The position numbers and the translations under genes were made by a program. A stretch of DNA of 64,000 nt. Origin: Trichoplax sp. H2 (taxonomy: Eukaryota; Placozoa; Uniplacotomia; Trichoplacea). The stretch spans positions 62,001-126,000 of the forward strand of contig NOWV01000101.1 of the NCBI GenBank assembly GCA_003344405.1, given 5' to 3'. The notes under the pieces are model-generated. The model did no database searches. It worked only from the letters and a program-made list of their open reading frames with translations, and had not been told where the DNA came from. Of the stretch, positions 1 through 12,526 are shown one piece after another (positions within the stretch are counted from its first letter, which is position 1; every line of letters starts with the position of its first letter).

Positions 1-382
1 TACAATTAGGTTAAAGGCTACTTTAAGTTATATTCATTACGTTGCATAAATAAGCACCGCGTCAAAAATTAATGACGATTAGGTATCTTTAAAATACTTC
101 CAAATTGTTTATCAAATTGTTTTATAATACTTTTATAATATCTAAATTACTTCTAATACAAGCATTACATCAGAATTATTGTAGGCACCCTATTGCTTCT
201 ACATTACTTTAATTAACACTGACACAAATATACGAGTAGATAACATTTATTATCGTTTATTACGAATATCGAATAATGAGCGTCTGTCATAAATCATCAA
301 CTTAGACTTAATTTATCTTAGTATCCATTATATTGTCAACAGCATAGCATATTTATAATCCTTAACTCTGCCTCACAACGAG
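1..382 (+). other. KIF28P-like: Intron of the kinesin gene
   Basis: AT-rich sequence without coding character before the first recognisable kinesin exon. The acceptor AG is at 381-382. It is taken to be the intron separating this exon from the upstream exon carrying the start of the motor domain. Confidence 0.6.
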
Positions 383-3300
383 CGTGAAAATGCTCGGGGT
401 GCAACTGTTATCATTAACATGATCGACAAGACCACAGAAATTTCCAATCCTGCTGAGAAAAATGAAGAACCAAAACGATTTTCATTCGATTACAGTTACT
501 GGTCTCACGATGATTTTACCAAACGTGAAAGTGATGGCTATTTAGTACCAGCCTCTCCTCGATATGCTGATCAGGTAATTAGTTAGTGTTTCTGTATCAA
601 TAAGAAACTATTCTAATGCTAGAAATTACTGGCCAATATAAATACAATACTCTTTCCTGATTTCGAATTCTTCGAGATAAATGTCTTATATATTCTCGAA
701 TTGGATTAAACAACGCTCCTTATCCTATTTATTTTGTCTAGCTACGTGTATTTAAAGACTTGGGCCAAGGTGTCTTAGATAACGCCTGGAAGGGCTATAA
801 TTGTTCTCTATTCGCTTATGGGCAAACAGGATCGGGTAAATCATACTCTATGGTTGGCTATGGAGCTAATAAAGGTAATGCACCTATTGTACTTATCAGT
901 AACCCGTAAGAAATCTTAGCTGATGGTTACGTCTTCAAGAATTGCTATCTTAACTAGTCTTAAATCTAATAATTAACCTAAAAGGGCTAAAATAAATTAT
1001 AAGTAATATATATGGATACGCTAACTCCCAAATTTGATTTTAATTCATGTAGGTATTATACCTGTGGCATGTCAAGAACTATTTAATACCATAAATGAAA
1101 AGAAAAGTGGAGGAGATACGACCGAGTTTGAAGTAATTGTTAATTTATGTCTAATTTTATTGTACTTCAATCTAATTTCTCTTCTATTCTTGTCTTAATT
1201 TAATAGATTAATTTTAGTATGTTAGAAATCTACAATGAACAGGTAAGATTGATTACAATTAAATTAATACATGATAAAACATCTTTTACAGAACACTTTC
1301 TACTGGTTTTTTATACGTCCAAACTTATCATTTCACATAGTCAAAGTAATCCTTATATAATTAAAATTCATTATTTGCCATGACTAACTGTCTGTAGGTA
1401 CGCGATCTACTAAATCCTAAAGGACCAAGTGTGCAGAAAGGGGGTTTAAAAATTCGCCAACATCCCTCGAAAGGTTTCTATGGTAAGATATTGTTCCTAA
1501 TAAAATGTAGTTAAATGAAGCATCACAGGTCGATCTTTTTGGCCACTAAATCTACAACCTAGATTATGCATTTCCTTATTATTACCATATTAATCTTATC
1601 TCTTATTCAAAAAATTTTAAATTTTCTAACATTTTTATTAGTTGAAGAATTGAAGAATGTACCTGTTACTAGTTACAAAGATATTGAAAATAGAATGGAA
1701 GAAGGAACGCGTAATAGAACTATTGCAGCAACTAATATGAATGCAACAAGCAGGTTAATGCTCGTAATACTCAAATCTATTTACTGGAATACGTTGAGGA
1801 CTAACCCAGTTTATAGCTAGTAGATCAATCTATTGATGAAATACCTTCACTTTTTCTTTAATTTAGTCGCGCACATACAATTGTTGCCATTACATTTAAG
1901 CAAAAAACGAAAGCTAAAGGCAATCAAAGTATGACCCGAACATCGACAATGAACCTTGTCGATTTAGCTGGCAGGTAGATCTTATATAGTTTAAGTTTTA
2001 TATGCGTATAGTTTGATCGGCTTTCAAATTATTCTTATATTAGCTCAGCTTTATTGCTATAATTTTTAGTGATATAATAAAATCTTACATTTCTTTATTA
2101 GTGAGCGTGCAGAATCAACAGGAGCTACTGGAGATCGCTTGAAAGAAGGATCAGCTATTAATTTATCACTAACAATTCTTGGTAATGTTATTAAAGGTGA
2201 GTTGAAATCTTCCAACTACTTACTGTACTTTATATTACTATCAGGTGACTGTTATTAATATAGGAAATCATATCTTACCCGCCGATTTTCTTATTCTTTA
2301 ACAGCTTTAGCTGATCGTTCATCATCGAAAAAGAGTGTTATTGGTAAGTTTAGCAAGGGATGAGAGATTCCAATGTTTAGGATCCTAGAAAGTAGCCTAT
2401 AGCTGCAGAACTATAATCTAGCCTATATTTACTATTAAACTAATTTTGTCATCTCATTCTTCGATTAATCCAATAGTCCCATTTCGTGATTCTGCTCTTA
2501 CCAAATTATTAAAGAATGCCTTAGACGGAAACAGCAAGACCATTATGGTGAATCAAGATCTTTTAAATTAATCTTGTCATAATATGTGTTTCTACAGATA
2601 TCATAGATCTTACAATGATAATTACAGCCAATTCTAATTCTACCATATTCGTATCATTTAAGATTGCTGCTTTGAGCCCTGCTGATATTAATTATGACGA
2701 AACATTATCAACGTTGAGATTTGGTTAGAAGAAATCAATGCAATTCTTTTCATGTATTGTAATCTGGTATATCAGGATCTATTTTTATTGTATCTAACTA
2801 TTGCATTATATCTGGTTCTAATAGCTGATCGAGCTAAAAGCATCAAGACAAAAGCTGTTGTTAATGAAAGCCCTACAGAAAAATTAATTCGTGAGTTAAA
2901 GGAAGAAAATGCAAGACTTTTAGCTCAATTAAAAGGTGCAGGAACAGTCCAAGAAGTGAAAGTCAAAGATGACGGTAAATTAATGTAAAGCAAATTTATA
3001 ATCAACCATTAGATAGAGATTCTCATATTATAACATGAATCGTCAATAGGATATTATTTGTAACGCAACACTATAGAAAGATTTTCGTGATATGAGCCGA
3101 TAGAGAAATTATTCACATATCAACTGTATTTAGTTCTATTCCTGTAAAAAATAAATCCATGTACATCACGTAAATAATACCGTTACTAATAGTGTCGATA
3201 AGGCAGTAATACTCCAAAAATCTCAGCATTTATCCAAGTAATTATGATCTGAGATTAAATGATCAACATGATTTATTTTTTATAGTTGAAGTAGAAGAGA

Positions 3301-6300
3301 TGAGAAAAGAAATGGAAGAAGTGGTAATTTGTAAATAACTAATCTGATATCTAGTATGTCATTGATAGACTAATGTTTCTTTTATTCCTGGTATCTCAAG
3401 ATTCGTCAAAATGAAAGAGAGATGGAAGAGATGAAAAAATCGTGGGAGCAAAAATTGAAAGAATCCACAAAATCTCAAGAGGTTGTTATCTATTACCTTG
3501 ATGTGAATTTATTTTAAAAGTAACATCAACTTCTAGTTTAACCCATGCTTAATGTTGACATAATTAGGCTACTGAAGAGAACCGATTGCGTGATAAAAGA
3601 AAAACAACTCCACATTTATGGAATCTAAATGAAGATCCTCAATTAACTGGTGTTGTTGTACACTTCGTCGACCCAGGTTTTTACTCTAATTAAAATGCAC
3701 GAGGGGCAATATATATAAAGATTAGTCAATCTATCCTGAAAATGACAAAGAGGTGCCTTGCAAAATTTTAAATTTAAAAAATGATTTAATAGGTGAAAAT
3801 ACAATTGGCAATAGTAAAGCTGAACCGGAACCTAACATTGTCTTGAATGGCCTAAGGTTTATTTTTTACTTTGCTTAAATATATAATGATAAAAAATAAA
3901 CAGAGCTATTTACATGCTCAAATTGATAATAAGCATAATGATCACATATGGAAGCCTTGTATCTTATGATCGAATTTACTTTTATTATACAGTATTCAAC
4001 AGCAACATGCCATCATTAAATTCAAGAATGATGTTGTAACAATCTTTCCTGGTCCTGATCTGGCTAAAACTGTTGTAAATGGTGAACCAGTTACTGGAGA
4101 GACTATACTTCACCATAATGATCGGTGAGGCATCCATTGCCATATTTTACATACACGATAACGGTAGCAAAGTAGGCGCAGATTGATCGAACCTGGCTAA
4201 TCGTCAACTTTTAATTTAGGATTGTCTTTGGCTCGAATCATATTTACGTACTCAATTATCCAGCAGAGTTTAAGGCAGCGCAAGAAACAGGCAAAGAATT
4301 TCGAGAAGTAACATGGGATCTAATTCAGAAAGAAATTGCTAAAAGTTCTGGATTTGACATGGACACTAAGGGAAAATCGAAAGGTTAGAAATTGTTTAAT
4401 AAGTTATTTGTAACTATCATATTTGCTATTATATTATTTTATAATTGTTAAAATATGGCTCTGACATCAAGTGGTACAGCAAGTAAAGTTTTCGTGAATA
4501 TTAATAGTTGAAAATAAGAGCAACTTTATTTTTTAAAGTAGTTGATTTCCTATATCTATGACTGATAAGATTAAGACATTAAGTATTAGCTACAGTCTAT
4601 TTAAATAGTGGTAATAATCGATGATTAAGAGCAATGTCTTTAGTTAGCATTACTGCTATTCTGTAGCTATCAGATTATACTCGTAGCTTAACCTTATAAA
4701 ATTGACAACCACAGCTGGCAGTAATAGACTAAGATATATAGGACTGATATAGATATAAAGACGTTTATTTCATAACATTTAGAGGAACTGCTATTACAAG
4801 AAGATTTAATGAAAATTATGCAATTTATTAGCGAAGCTAATGCTATGAGTGAAGAGTTAAATAAGAAGGTCAGAAAGGGTTGTTACTATTTGAGTAGATT
4901 TTTATTTAGTACCAAATTAGTTTTTGACAGTTTTAACTGGATATGATAAAATAGGTCGTCTTTGAGATTGTATTAGTATCTCCACAAGCTCGAGGTCTAA
5001 AAGAAGGAAGAACGGAGGTAAAAATTATTCTATACCTCTCGATAGTAATGGAAATGAGTCAAATGACTTCCATTACTTATCTATATAATTTATTAATTAG
5101 TGTAAGTCTCATTCTTCTAATCTGCAATGACATCTTTTGCACTCTTTCATTCCAAACAATTGGATATAGATCTTCGTTAGAATGCGTAATTTACTTAACG
5201 ATGCATCTTGGCTATGGGACAAGGATAAGTTTATTAATCGAAAATTTCTCATGCAAGAAATGTATCAAAATTTCTTACAAACTGGAGAAAATAAAGTTGA
5301 TAAGGAGGTACAGTATTTAAACTTTAATTGACTGGAAAAACTGAATCAGAATAAACGAATTACCCATATTAAAAATAATACATTGACGACTTTACCTGGA
5401 TAATATTTATAGGAGGAAGATCCATTTTGGGAACCTAGCGATGCCTATGTGCTAGTTGGATCTGTACAAGTTTATTTAGAAACTTTAGCCTATATGGTAT
5501 TTCCAAATTTAATTCAATTTTGCATATAGTAATGAATCAAAATAGAGCACTGTTGTCGTCTAGTCGATCGCAATTAGTTTAAGATACTCATATGAAAGAT
5601 GGAAATGAAGAGGGATAAAAATTAGTACCTAAAATAATCTTTGAATGTCTTTTTTCTTTCCTCTTTTAGTTTGACATGGAGGAGTCGCTGAATATAACTG
5701 ATTTTAAAGGCAATCAAAATGGTATTATGAGTATTTCAGCTGTTCCTTGTAAAGCTGACGGAAGTGATTTAGAAGAAGATGCTGACGATATTGAAAGTCC
5801 AGAAGATCTTGTAATTTTTATTTCAATTTAATTCAATATCTTCATAAATCGTATCAGTGAAACATAGACTTTCAAATTTTAACTACACCAGCACTTTCTA
5901 GTAGATTTTCTCATTTTGTCCTCTTTATTTTGCTACTCTAGATTGGAAAAGCATTATATTTTAACCTTAATATCAATAATATTCGTGGATTGCCAATGAA
6001 ATATAATAAGGTAGTTCCATTTGTAACGCATATAAATTTCTTTGTAATAAGTATAGCTGTCACTTAGGAATCATGACGCGATTAATCTGCATATTTGCTA
6101 TGATTATTCGATCTAATAATGTTATATAATGTAATTATCGTCTTTTAGAAAGTCTACTGTAAGTACAAGTTTTACCTTGACACTAAAGAATACAGAACAA
6201 AAGTAGTTGAAGGTACAATCAATCCTGACTTCAAATATACGGAAAGATTTTCATTCCCAACAGTAACGAATCAGGTAAATAAAGCAACACTCCCTTCGAT

Positions 6301-7647
6301 AAACACCTCAACTAAAATTAAAGTTAATGGGAGAATTTTTTCATGTTCTATACATAGATAGCGATTAGTACTATCACTAAATATGTTAAGAATTGTTTTC
6401 GATTTTTTTGCTGCCGCATCTCGTATAACCAGAGTTAATCTCCTTTAACTTGATAGGAAATAGATCCCTCGATCATGTAATATTTATAGTATGCTTGAGT
6501 ATTATTTTACATCCGGCTACGTTAAAGTTTACTTTAATCATATTAAAAGTGTTAGTAGCTCCTTTATGGTATTTTGATTGATGGCTATGATTAAAGTAAA
6601 TTGTATGAAGGAAGGAAAAGACTGATAGGAATGAGATATCCTCCAAATTAATAATTATCTGTAGTTTAAAGGAATGATAGGAAAAATCGACAGTAAGAGT
6701 AAATTTTATCAAACTAGGTAACCAATTACTAATATACAACAATCTCATTTTATCTTATATTATAGCTAGTGGAATATTTAGAGAATCAAGCATTTACAAT
6801 TGAGGTTTACGGGCAGCAAAATATTGAGATCCCACAAAATAAAGTTGCGATGTCGACAAAACAATTACAACATGCAGATTCACTGAAACAAGGCAATTTG
6901 GCCATCAATGGCGGAAATGCTAACGCAGTAATGGTAGGTTATGTTGTATTTTTTGTCTATTGTTAGGCGTACTAGGATGATCAATCTCCAAAACTAAAAT
7001 ACTTATAAATAAATCTATCCAATAAGTACAATAAAATAGTCTGAACTGTCACTTCATTAGACACATCATCATTATATCTAAATTAGTTGATATTCCCGTT
7101 AATACTAGGATAAAGATGAAATTTTTAAGTTAAAATGCAGTTTAGCTGCGTCTGCAAGGCGATTAGCTAGAAAAGATGGAAAACTGGTTAGTTATATATC
7201 ATTCGATGGTTAATGGCATGATAGGGCTGTTTACATGTGCCTGACTATATCACTGATCTTATGAATAGGATTCATAAGTTAATTTATAAAACTGTACAAA
7301 TGTCATCTGATAAATTATTAATTCATTTAGAAACGTTTAAGTAAATTAGTCCGAGAAACCAGGACTCAAAAATTAGATGCCATCAAGGTAATGTTTTTAT
7401 CTATAGCAATATAAAAAATTTCAGCTTTATAACATAAGCTATAGTGACAGAATAGATGTAGTACGAACTAAAAGCTATTACTTGTCTCATCTAATATCTT
7501 GGTATAACGCTTTCATAATTACAGATAGATAAAGTGGAAAAAATTTTGAATACGGCTGATTCAAAATTATTTAAGAGTGCAGCAAAGTTGGTTATGATGC
7601 AAAAGAAAGCCGAAATGAATAACAGCCAAGTCTGCAGTATTCAATAA
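383..7647 (+). CDS. KIF28P-like: Kinesin-3 family motor, KIF28P/KLP-6-like (5' end outside window)
   Basis: Plus-end-directed microtubule motor, in this subfamily linked to mitochondrial or ciliary cargo (family knowledge). I join 29 exons: 383-574, 742-874, 1053-1132, 1207-1242, 1398-1482, 1642-1753, 1867-1974, 2102-2196, 2305-2343, 2477-2547, 2663-2723, 2825-2974, 3286-3323, 3401-3481, 3568-3676, 3751-3856, 3993-4124, 4220-4383, 4783-4868, 4955-5017, 5170-5307, 5413-5496, 5670-5810, 5942-6010, 6149-6274, 6766-6933, 7109-7186, 7331-7387, 7525-7647. Phases agree throughout and give 974 residues to a TAA. Visible in order: P-loop GQTGSGKS (820-843), switch I with NATSSR, switch II NLVDLAGSERA, neck ADRAK, coiled coil, the pre-FHA motif [13 protein letters not shown], an FHA domain (about 3640-4340), the kinesin-3 DPFWEP segment, a C2-like region and a short basic tail. 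The motor's first strand (VRVRPF) must lie upstream. FHA domain and length fit KIF28P rather than the longer KIF1/13/16. Confidence 0.93.
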
Positions 7648-8570
7648 CTCTTGATAGCAAATTTTATTTCTCCATAAAAAATGATGGCTGTCTTCACATC
7701 TTTTAAAGTTCCTAGTTTATAACATGATGTACCGCTTTAAATATTCGTAACGTCAATTTATTAAGTATCGTTATCAACAAAATATTTCTGTAGTGATTTA
7801 GTCACTGAGTATAGCGATTACTTTACTTTAATTTAGTTAGCTGTAATAACGATTAAAATGTATTACAGAGTATAGTAAAAGTTACCATGCTGACATTGTT
7901 ATTTTTGCTGCAATCGATCAACATAATTGACTGATGAAGTACGAGTATATAAAAGCACCTATACTACATATACAGCTATAAATTTTACTGTAACCTAGCA
8001 TGTATTTTATTGACAAGCGTTTTTACTTTAAAACGTACGTAACAATATTAGTCAAACAGCGCTAACCAAATATTGAAGGATATTTCTTTGACAATTGTAC
8101 TATTAGAATATAGTTAGTACATGCCAATCTTTTTTACCGTCATAATACGACAGCTTTTGTCATAAACCTAAATATACGTTGATAATAAATAATTTGAATT
8201 GATCCTGTCTAAATACTGTATTTCATTCCATTTCAGTATATTATAGTCATCAACTATTAAAATATAGTATCTGTTCTATATACTGATCAATTTCATTCTT
8301 ATATAAATTTTATATAAGCTCTAGTCTTGTGCATAAAGGAAATAAAAAAATTTGCATCATTACAAGACGATTATGAGATAGTCATGTCTCTCTATGATGA
8401 GTTTGCTACTTTTAGGGTTCTCCAGTAAAAATCTACAACTGAAGATGCCATCGTTAAGTAATCTTAACCAACAGCATTAGATGTAATAGAGACTGCAAGA
8501 TATACCCGTAAATACAAATATTGGCAACTATAGCTATCTAAGTTCGTGTAACACAGGTTCTCTAAAAGTT
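7648..8570. other. Convergent intergenic region / 3' UTRs
   Basis: About 920 bp between the stop codons of two convergent genes. AT-rich, with no frame of coding character on either strand. It probably holds the two 3' UTRs and polyadenylation sites; I see no RNA gene or repeat. Confidence 0.6.
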
Positions 8571-10626
8571 TCACTCTTCGCTATCAGTATTTTGAGAATT
8601 TTCAGATATATCTCCAAGCTCTATTTCTAATAAACGAATTTCCATAGACAATTGCTTAATTCTCATATTTAATTTTCCAAGATCTGTTGGCTCAGCAATA
8701 TACTTGTATGCTTTAGTAAATGCTGATTGCTTTTGGGGATCATCCTGTATAAGTAATATGGGTAGACATCAATTTAATATAAGCTACAGCTATAAATAAC
8801 GTTATAGCAAAGATCATTTCATACGTTAAGCTCGATAGATTCCTGCACTTGTGATAGATGATAGGCCACTGCAGCTTTTCTACGTAGTAATAACATGGTA
8901 TCGAAACCAGTATGGGCTATATTTGTAATATAGAGCAAAAAAATTTCAGAATTTTATTTACTGTAAATGGTGAAACAAAACTTTGGAAAACTTTAGATTT
9001 AAATTAGAATAAAATACCACAAATTGCAAGTGCTGCCCCACTAATGACCGAATTGAATAGAACAGGCAATGTGCCGCCTAAGTAAAACATTTTTTAAATC
9101 AAATTAAATAGTTTTCACTAGTTTTGTTATGCTATTAAATTGATAACAATGGTCGGTGTATTTACCAGAAATAGCGGTAATTGCCATTAACGTTAATCCA
9201 CCACAACCCGCAGTTTTAATATACGGGTGAACTTGATTGATGCCAGCAATGTCCGTATGGTCGGTAATTTTACGAAAAGCTGAAGGAATAAAGACTGGTT
9301 AATTTCAAGACAGTTACTAGTGCATCCGTTAAGTACATTACCATTGTATTTCTATCGTCCTAGACATTTAGTGCCAAGCACGATGAAATTATGAAATAAC
9401 AATGTCCATATAATAATTATACGGTTTAATCATTACGATATCATTATAACTTTAAATTCAAATCGTGGTAAAATTAAGTTCAATTTTGTATGACTTAGAT
9501 AATTGATTTGTGAAAGGCTGGCTATTATTATCCACACATTTAATTATTTTAGTATCAGCTAGCTTACTAAAAAATAATCCAGTCAAAATGGCGCCATTAA
9601 AGCCGAATGAAGCAGAATAGGTTAATTTAGGGCGTTTGATCCAAGCTGCGTAGGAAAAGCCAGCAACAACACCAGAAGCACCTGCGAACGAATGATTATG
9701 GTTGAATAAGTTAGTATGTATTATTTAGCTGAGGATAAACAAACAAGATGTTCTAGATTAGTTTGAGGTGCATTGATACTGTTGAAATTACCACTACAGT
9801 TTATAGTTTTGTGGATCATTACAACATTGAACGACATTATTTACATCAAACATGATCAACTGATTGAATGTATTCATGCAGTGACTACAGCATAGCAATA
9901 ATATCATAGAAGCGGCTAAAATTACATGATTGTAAACTACATACTCCTAAACTAATTTACAGTATATCATTGCTTAATCTAACGACAGACAACAAGTTGC
10001 TACCTTTTAGACGTATATGAATTGGCGCTGTTGTACTCACAACACTGTCTAGATAATTTCATACATGTTAACGTTATATTACATCTTTTGCATGATATTT
10101 GCGTATTCATAACTTCTATTAGAATATTACGATAACTACGTGATTATAACAAGAGAATTAAAGGACAGGAATAAGATTTCACCAATTGAATAGATAATTA
10201 TGGTATCTTGATCTATCATCTTCATTAAACTAATAAGCATCCGACTAAAAGAATGGGTTCAATATCTACAGGTTTACTTAAAGCCACTGCTATTTGTCTT
10301 TATGTTGTAATATTACCTGCTATGGAAGCATACTGTAATATTAAATAGGCTTCTTTTGGATTCTTTCGAACTCCATACTTATAGCCTAGGCCACAGACCG
10401 CACCTGCACTGCCTATTTAAGATTTATTACAAGTTAGTGATTTTCCTAAATATACTTGCTATGAGTATTACAAGGTTAAAGCTACTTGATTGACTATCAT
10501 GATGATAAGAGAAATTGAGGCTATTTTATTTTATTAGCCATCATAATTATTTGATGATAGATTCAAATAAGAGCCATAGGGCAAAGTACACCTACCTCCG
10601 ATCAGAATATACTTTGCATGATTCAT
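8571..10626 (-). CDS. Unidentified multi-pass membrane protein, 226 residues
   Basis: I do not recognise the family. Seven exons on the minus strand join in phase, in transcription order: 10596-10626, 10317-10412, 9568-9681, 9166-9279, 9018-9077, 8825-8916, 8571-8744. Together they make 681 nt, ATG to TGA, 226 residues. The start is the only ATG in the first exon (MNHAKYILIGG) and is followed by a GTAGGT donor. The N-terminal two thirds are Gly/Ala-rich hydrophobic segments at about residues 5-22, 36-55, 65-82, 105-122 and 125-145, so four or five membrane passes. The first two carry a related motif: Gly/Ala-rich helix, aromatic, then a short basic loop (GLGYKYGVRK and AGFSYAAWIKR), suggesting an internal repeat. 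A C-terminal soluble tail of about 75 residues is helical and then acidic. A small inner-mitochondrial or ER membrane protein would fit, but that is a guess. The gene is divergent from GTPBP10. Confidence 0.75.
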
Positions 10627-12526
10627 GTGAATAGTCTAAGATGTTGAAAATTCCAGTAGTTTCTTAGTAATGACAATTTACTTAATTTAATGATTCAGCT
10701 GCAGTGAGTACTCGTATGAGCTCATTCGGCAAGTAGAACGAATTTGCTAGGGTTAGATGGTAGTTTAAGGATTGTAATTTGATGCAAAAGAATCAAATTC
10801 CAACACGATCTCCTGCAAGTATACAATACAGCTTAAACATTCATTGGTTCAGGATGGATTGAGCCAATCTATCGGTGATTATGCGATTTCTAGCAATGAA
10901 TGTGTCTAGTGGTAGCCAGATTGTGATAGATGAGAGTATAGACTTGAAGGAGAGTTTTACTCTTGTCTCTGTCGATGACAGCAAGCTCTACAATAATATA
11001 GAAGGGGATGGCAGAGCTCCAGCCAGGGTAGGTAAAAGGGTGAAGAAAAGGGAAATGTGGTCGTCAGCTCGATGGCAGCCTGCAGTACAGTAGCCTAGTA
11101 AGACTGTATCTCTTTCATACAAGTTTCACAACGAATGGATATGGTGATACAAATCTATAATGCAAAATGACCTAGAAATGTACTATAACAGCATACAACT
11201 GTATCCTTCATTGAAGTTTGAGCGCTAATTTACAATAAACTGTATGCTCATACTAATGTATAATGCCAAACCGCATGAAAGCGTCCCCTATCCAGTACAG
11301 TAGTTACAGCATAGGACTAGATATTAAATTAGTATACAGTAGGTGGAATGATGTCTTTCGCCAGGTCTCTATGGAAATCAGGCAGATATTTATGCTCACT
11401 TCTTGATTTCAATTCATTCGAGGTGGAAAAAGCTGAAAATCGACCTCAAAGATACTGTATAAGCAAGCTTATTGGTCATTTTCTCATATAAAAAATTGGG
11501 TTGTCCATGATAGTTATTGATACAACGCAGCCTAGACGGTTGTCATTCAAAATATTTTGTTTCTTTCTCAATATATTTGCTGATTGAGGATTAGCATGCT
11601 AAAGTACACCTTAAAGATACGAGCATTAACGCCTAACTATGGAGATTTCCAACATCCATTGAAACGATTATTATTTACCTCCGAGATGAATCAAACCCAG
11701 CGCAGAGTAAGTAGCTCAATCGCTGATCGATGCTAGCCTTTGATGCCTTGTAATCGCTGCTTTTTGTGCTTGATGAATATCTAAATTTACTGTACGTTAA
11801 TTTACATACTTGGCTAGCCATCATCAATCGTTGATGTAAGCAATCAAAGACACGTACACGGGTAAAGTATACTGCTTGCAATCTGTTATTATGTGTCTAA
11901 TCGTGTTGATGATGAGTGCTCTCCACTATGGGCTATTGGGAATCCATGCTTGTATGTGCAGTAGATATGGTTCGTAGCAGGACCAAACAGTTTTGTATTT
12001 TCTTATGTCGTTTCACGTAGTCCTTTAATGAATGATATTAAGGCTGATCCAATATCGAAATTTTAGTCAATTACAATCGCAAATTATTCATGTACAATCT
12101 GTTTACGTTGTCATCGCAGTGCAGTTGCAGCACAAATGCTACAATTAATGATGGTAAATTCGCGATCTAAATTATAGACTATTAAAAATCAATATCCGTA
12201 TCTAAATACACGATTCGTATTGGGTCGAGCAGTTTCTTATACTCCTATGTCGTTTGCATACCTTTAGGGCTTCCTAATAACTGATATTATAGTTCATTCA
12301 TTATCTAAATTTTAGTCAAAAGCAAATCATTGGCATTATAATTATCAGTAGGTGTATTGTGTCTGTAATCTATTTTAATCGCAGCATAAAATGGATAATT
12401 TATGATTGCAAACTAGTATTTTATAACATAAACTATTTTGGAAATCAGTGTCTGCCTATGCAATCAAGTACAGAAACGATCATAGTAATGCTCTTCTGTC
12501 TAACTTTCGCATCTACTATTATTGAT
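10627..12526. other. Divergent intergenic region
   Basis: About 1.9 kb between two divergent start codons. It should contain both promoters and 5' UTRs, but I can point to no specific element. Short open frames (for example 10875-11093 plus, 11675-11881 minus) lack splice-consistent extensions or family resemblance. An open frame leads into the GTPBP10 ATG from 12359. Confidence 0.5.

Noticed and set aside
10875-11093. 72-residue plus-strand frame upstream of GTPBP10
   Set aside because: No donor giving an in-phase join to a GTPBP10 exon and no similarity to Obg N-termini.
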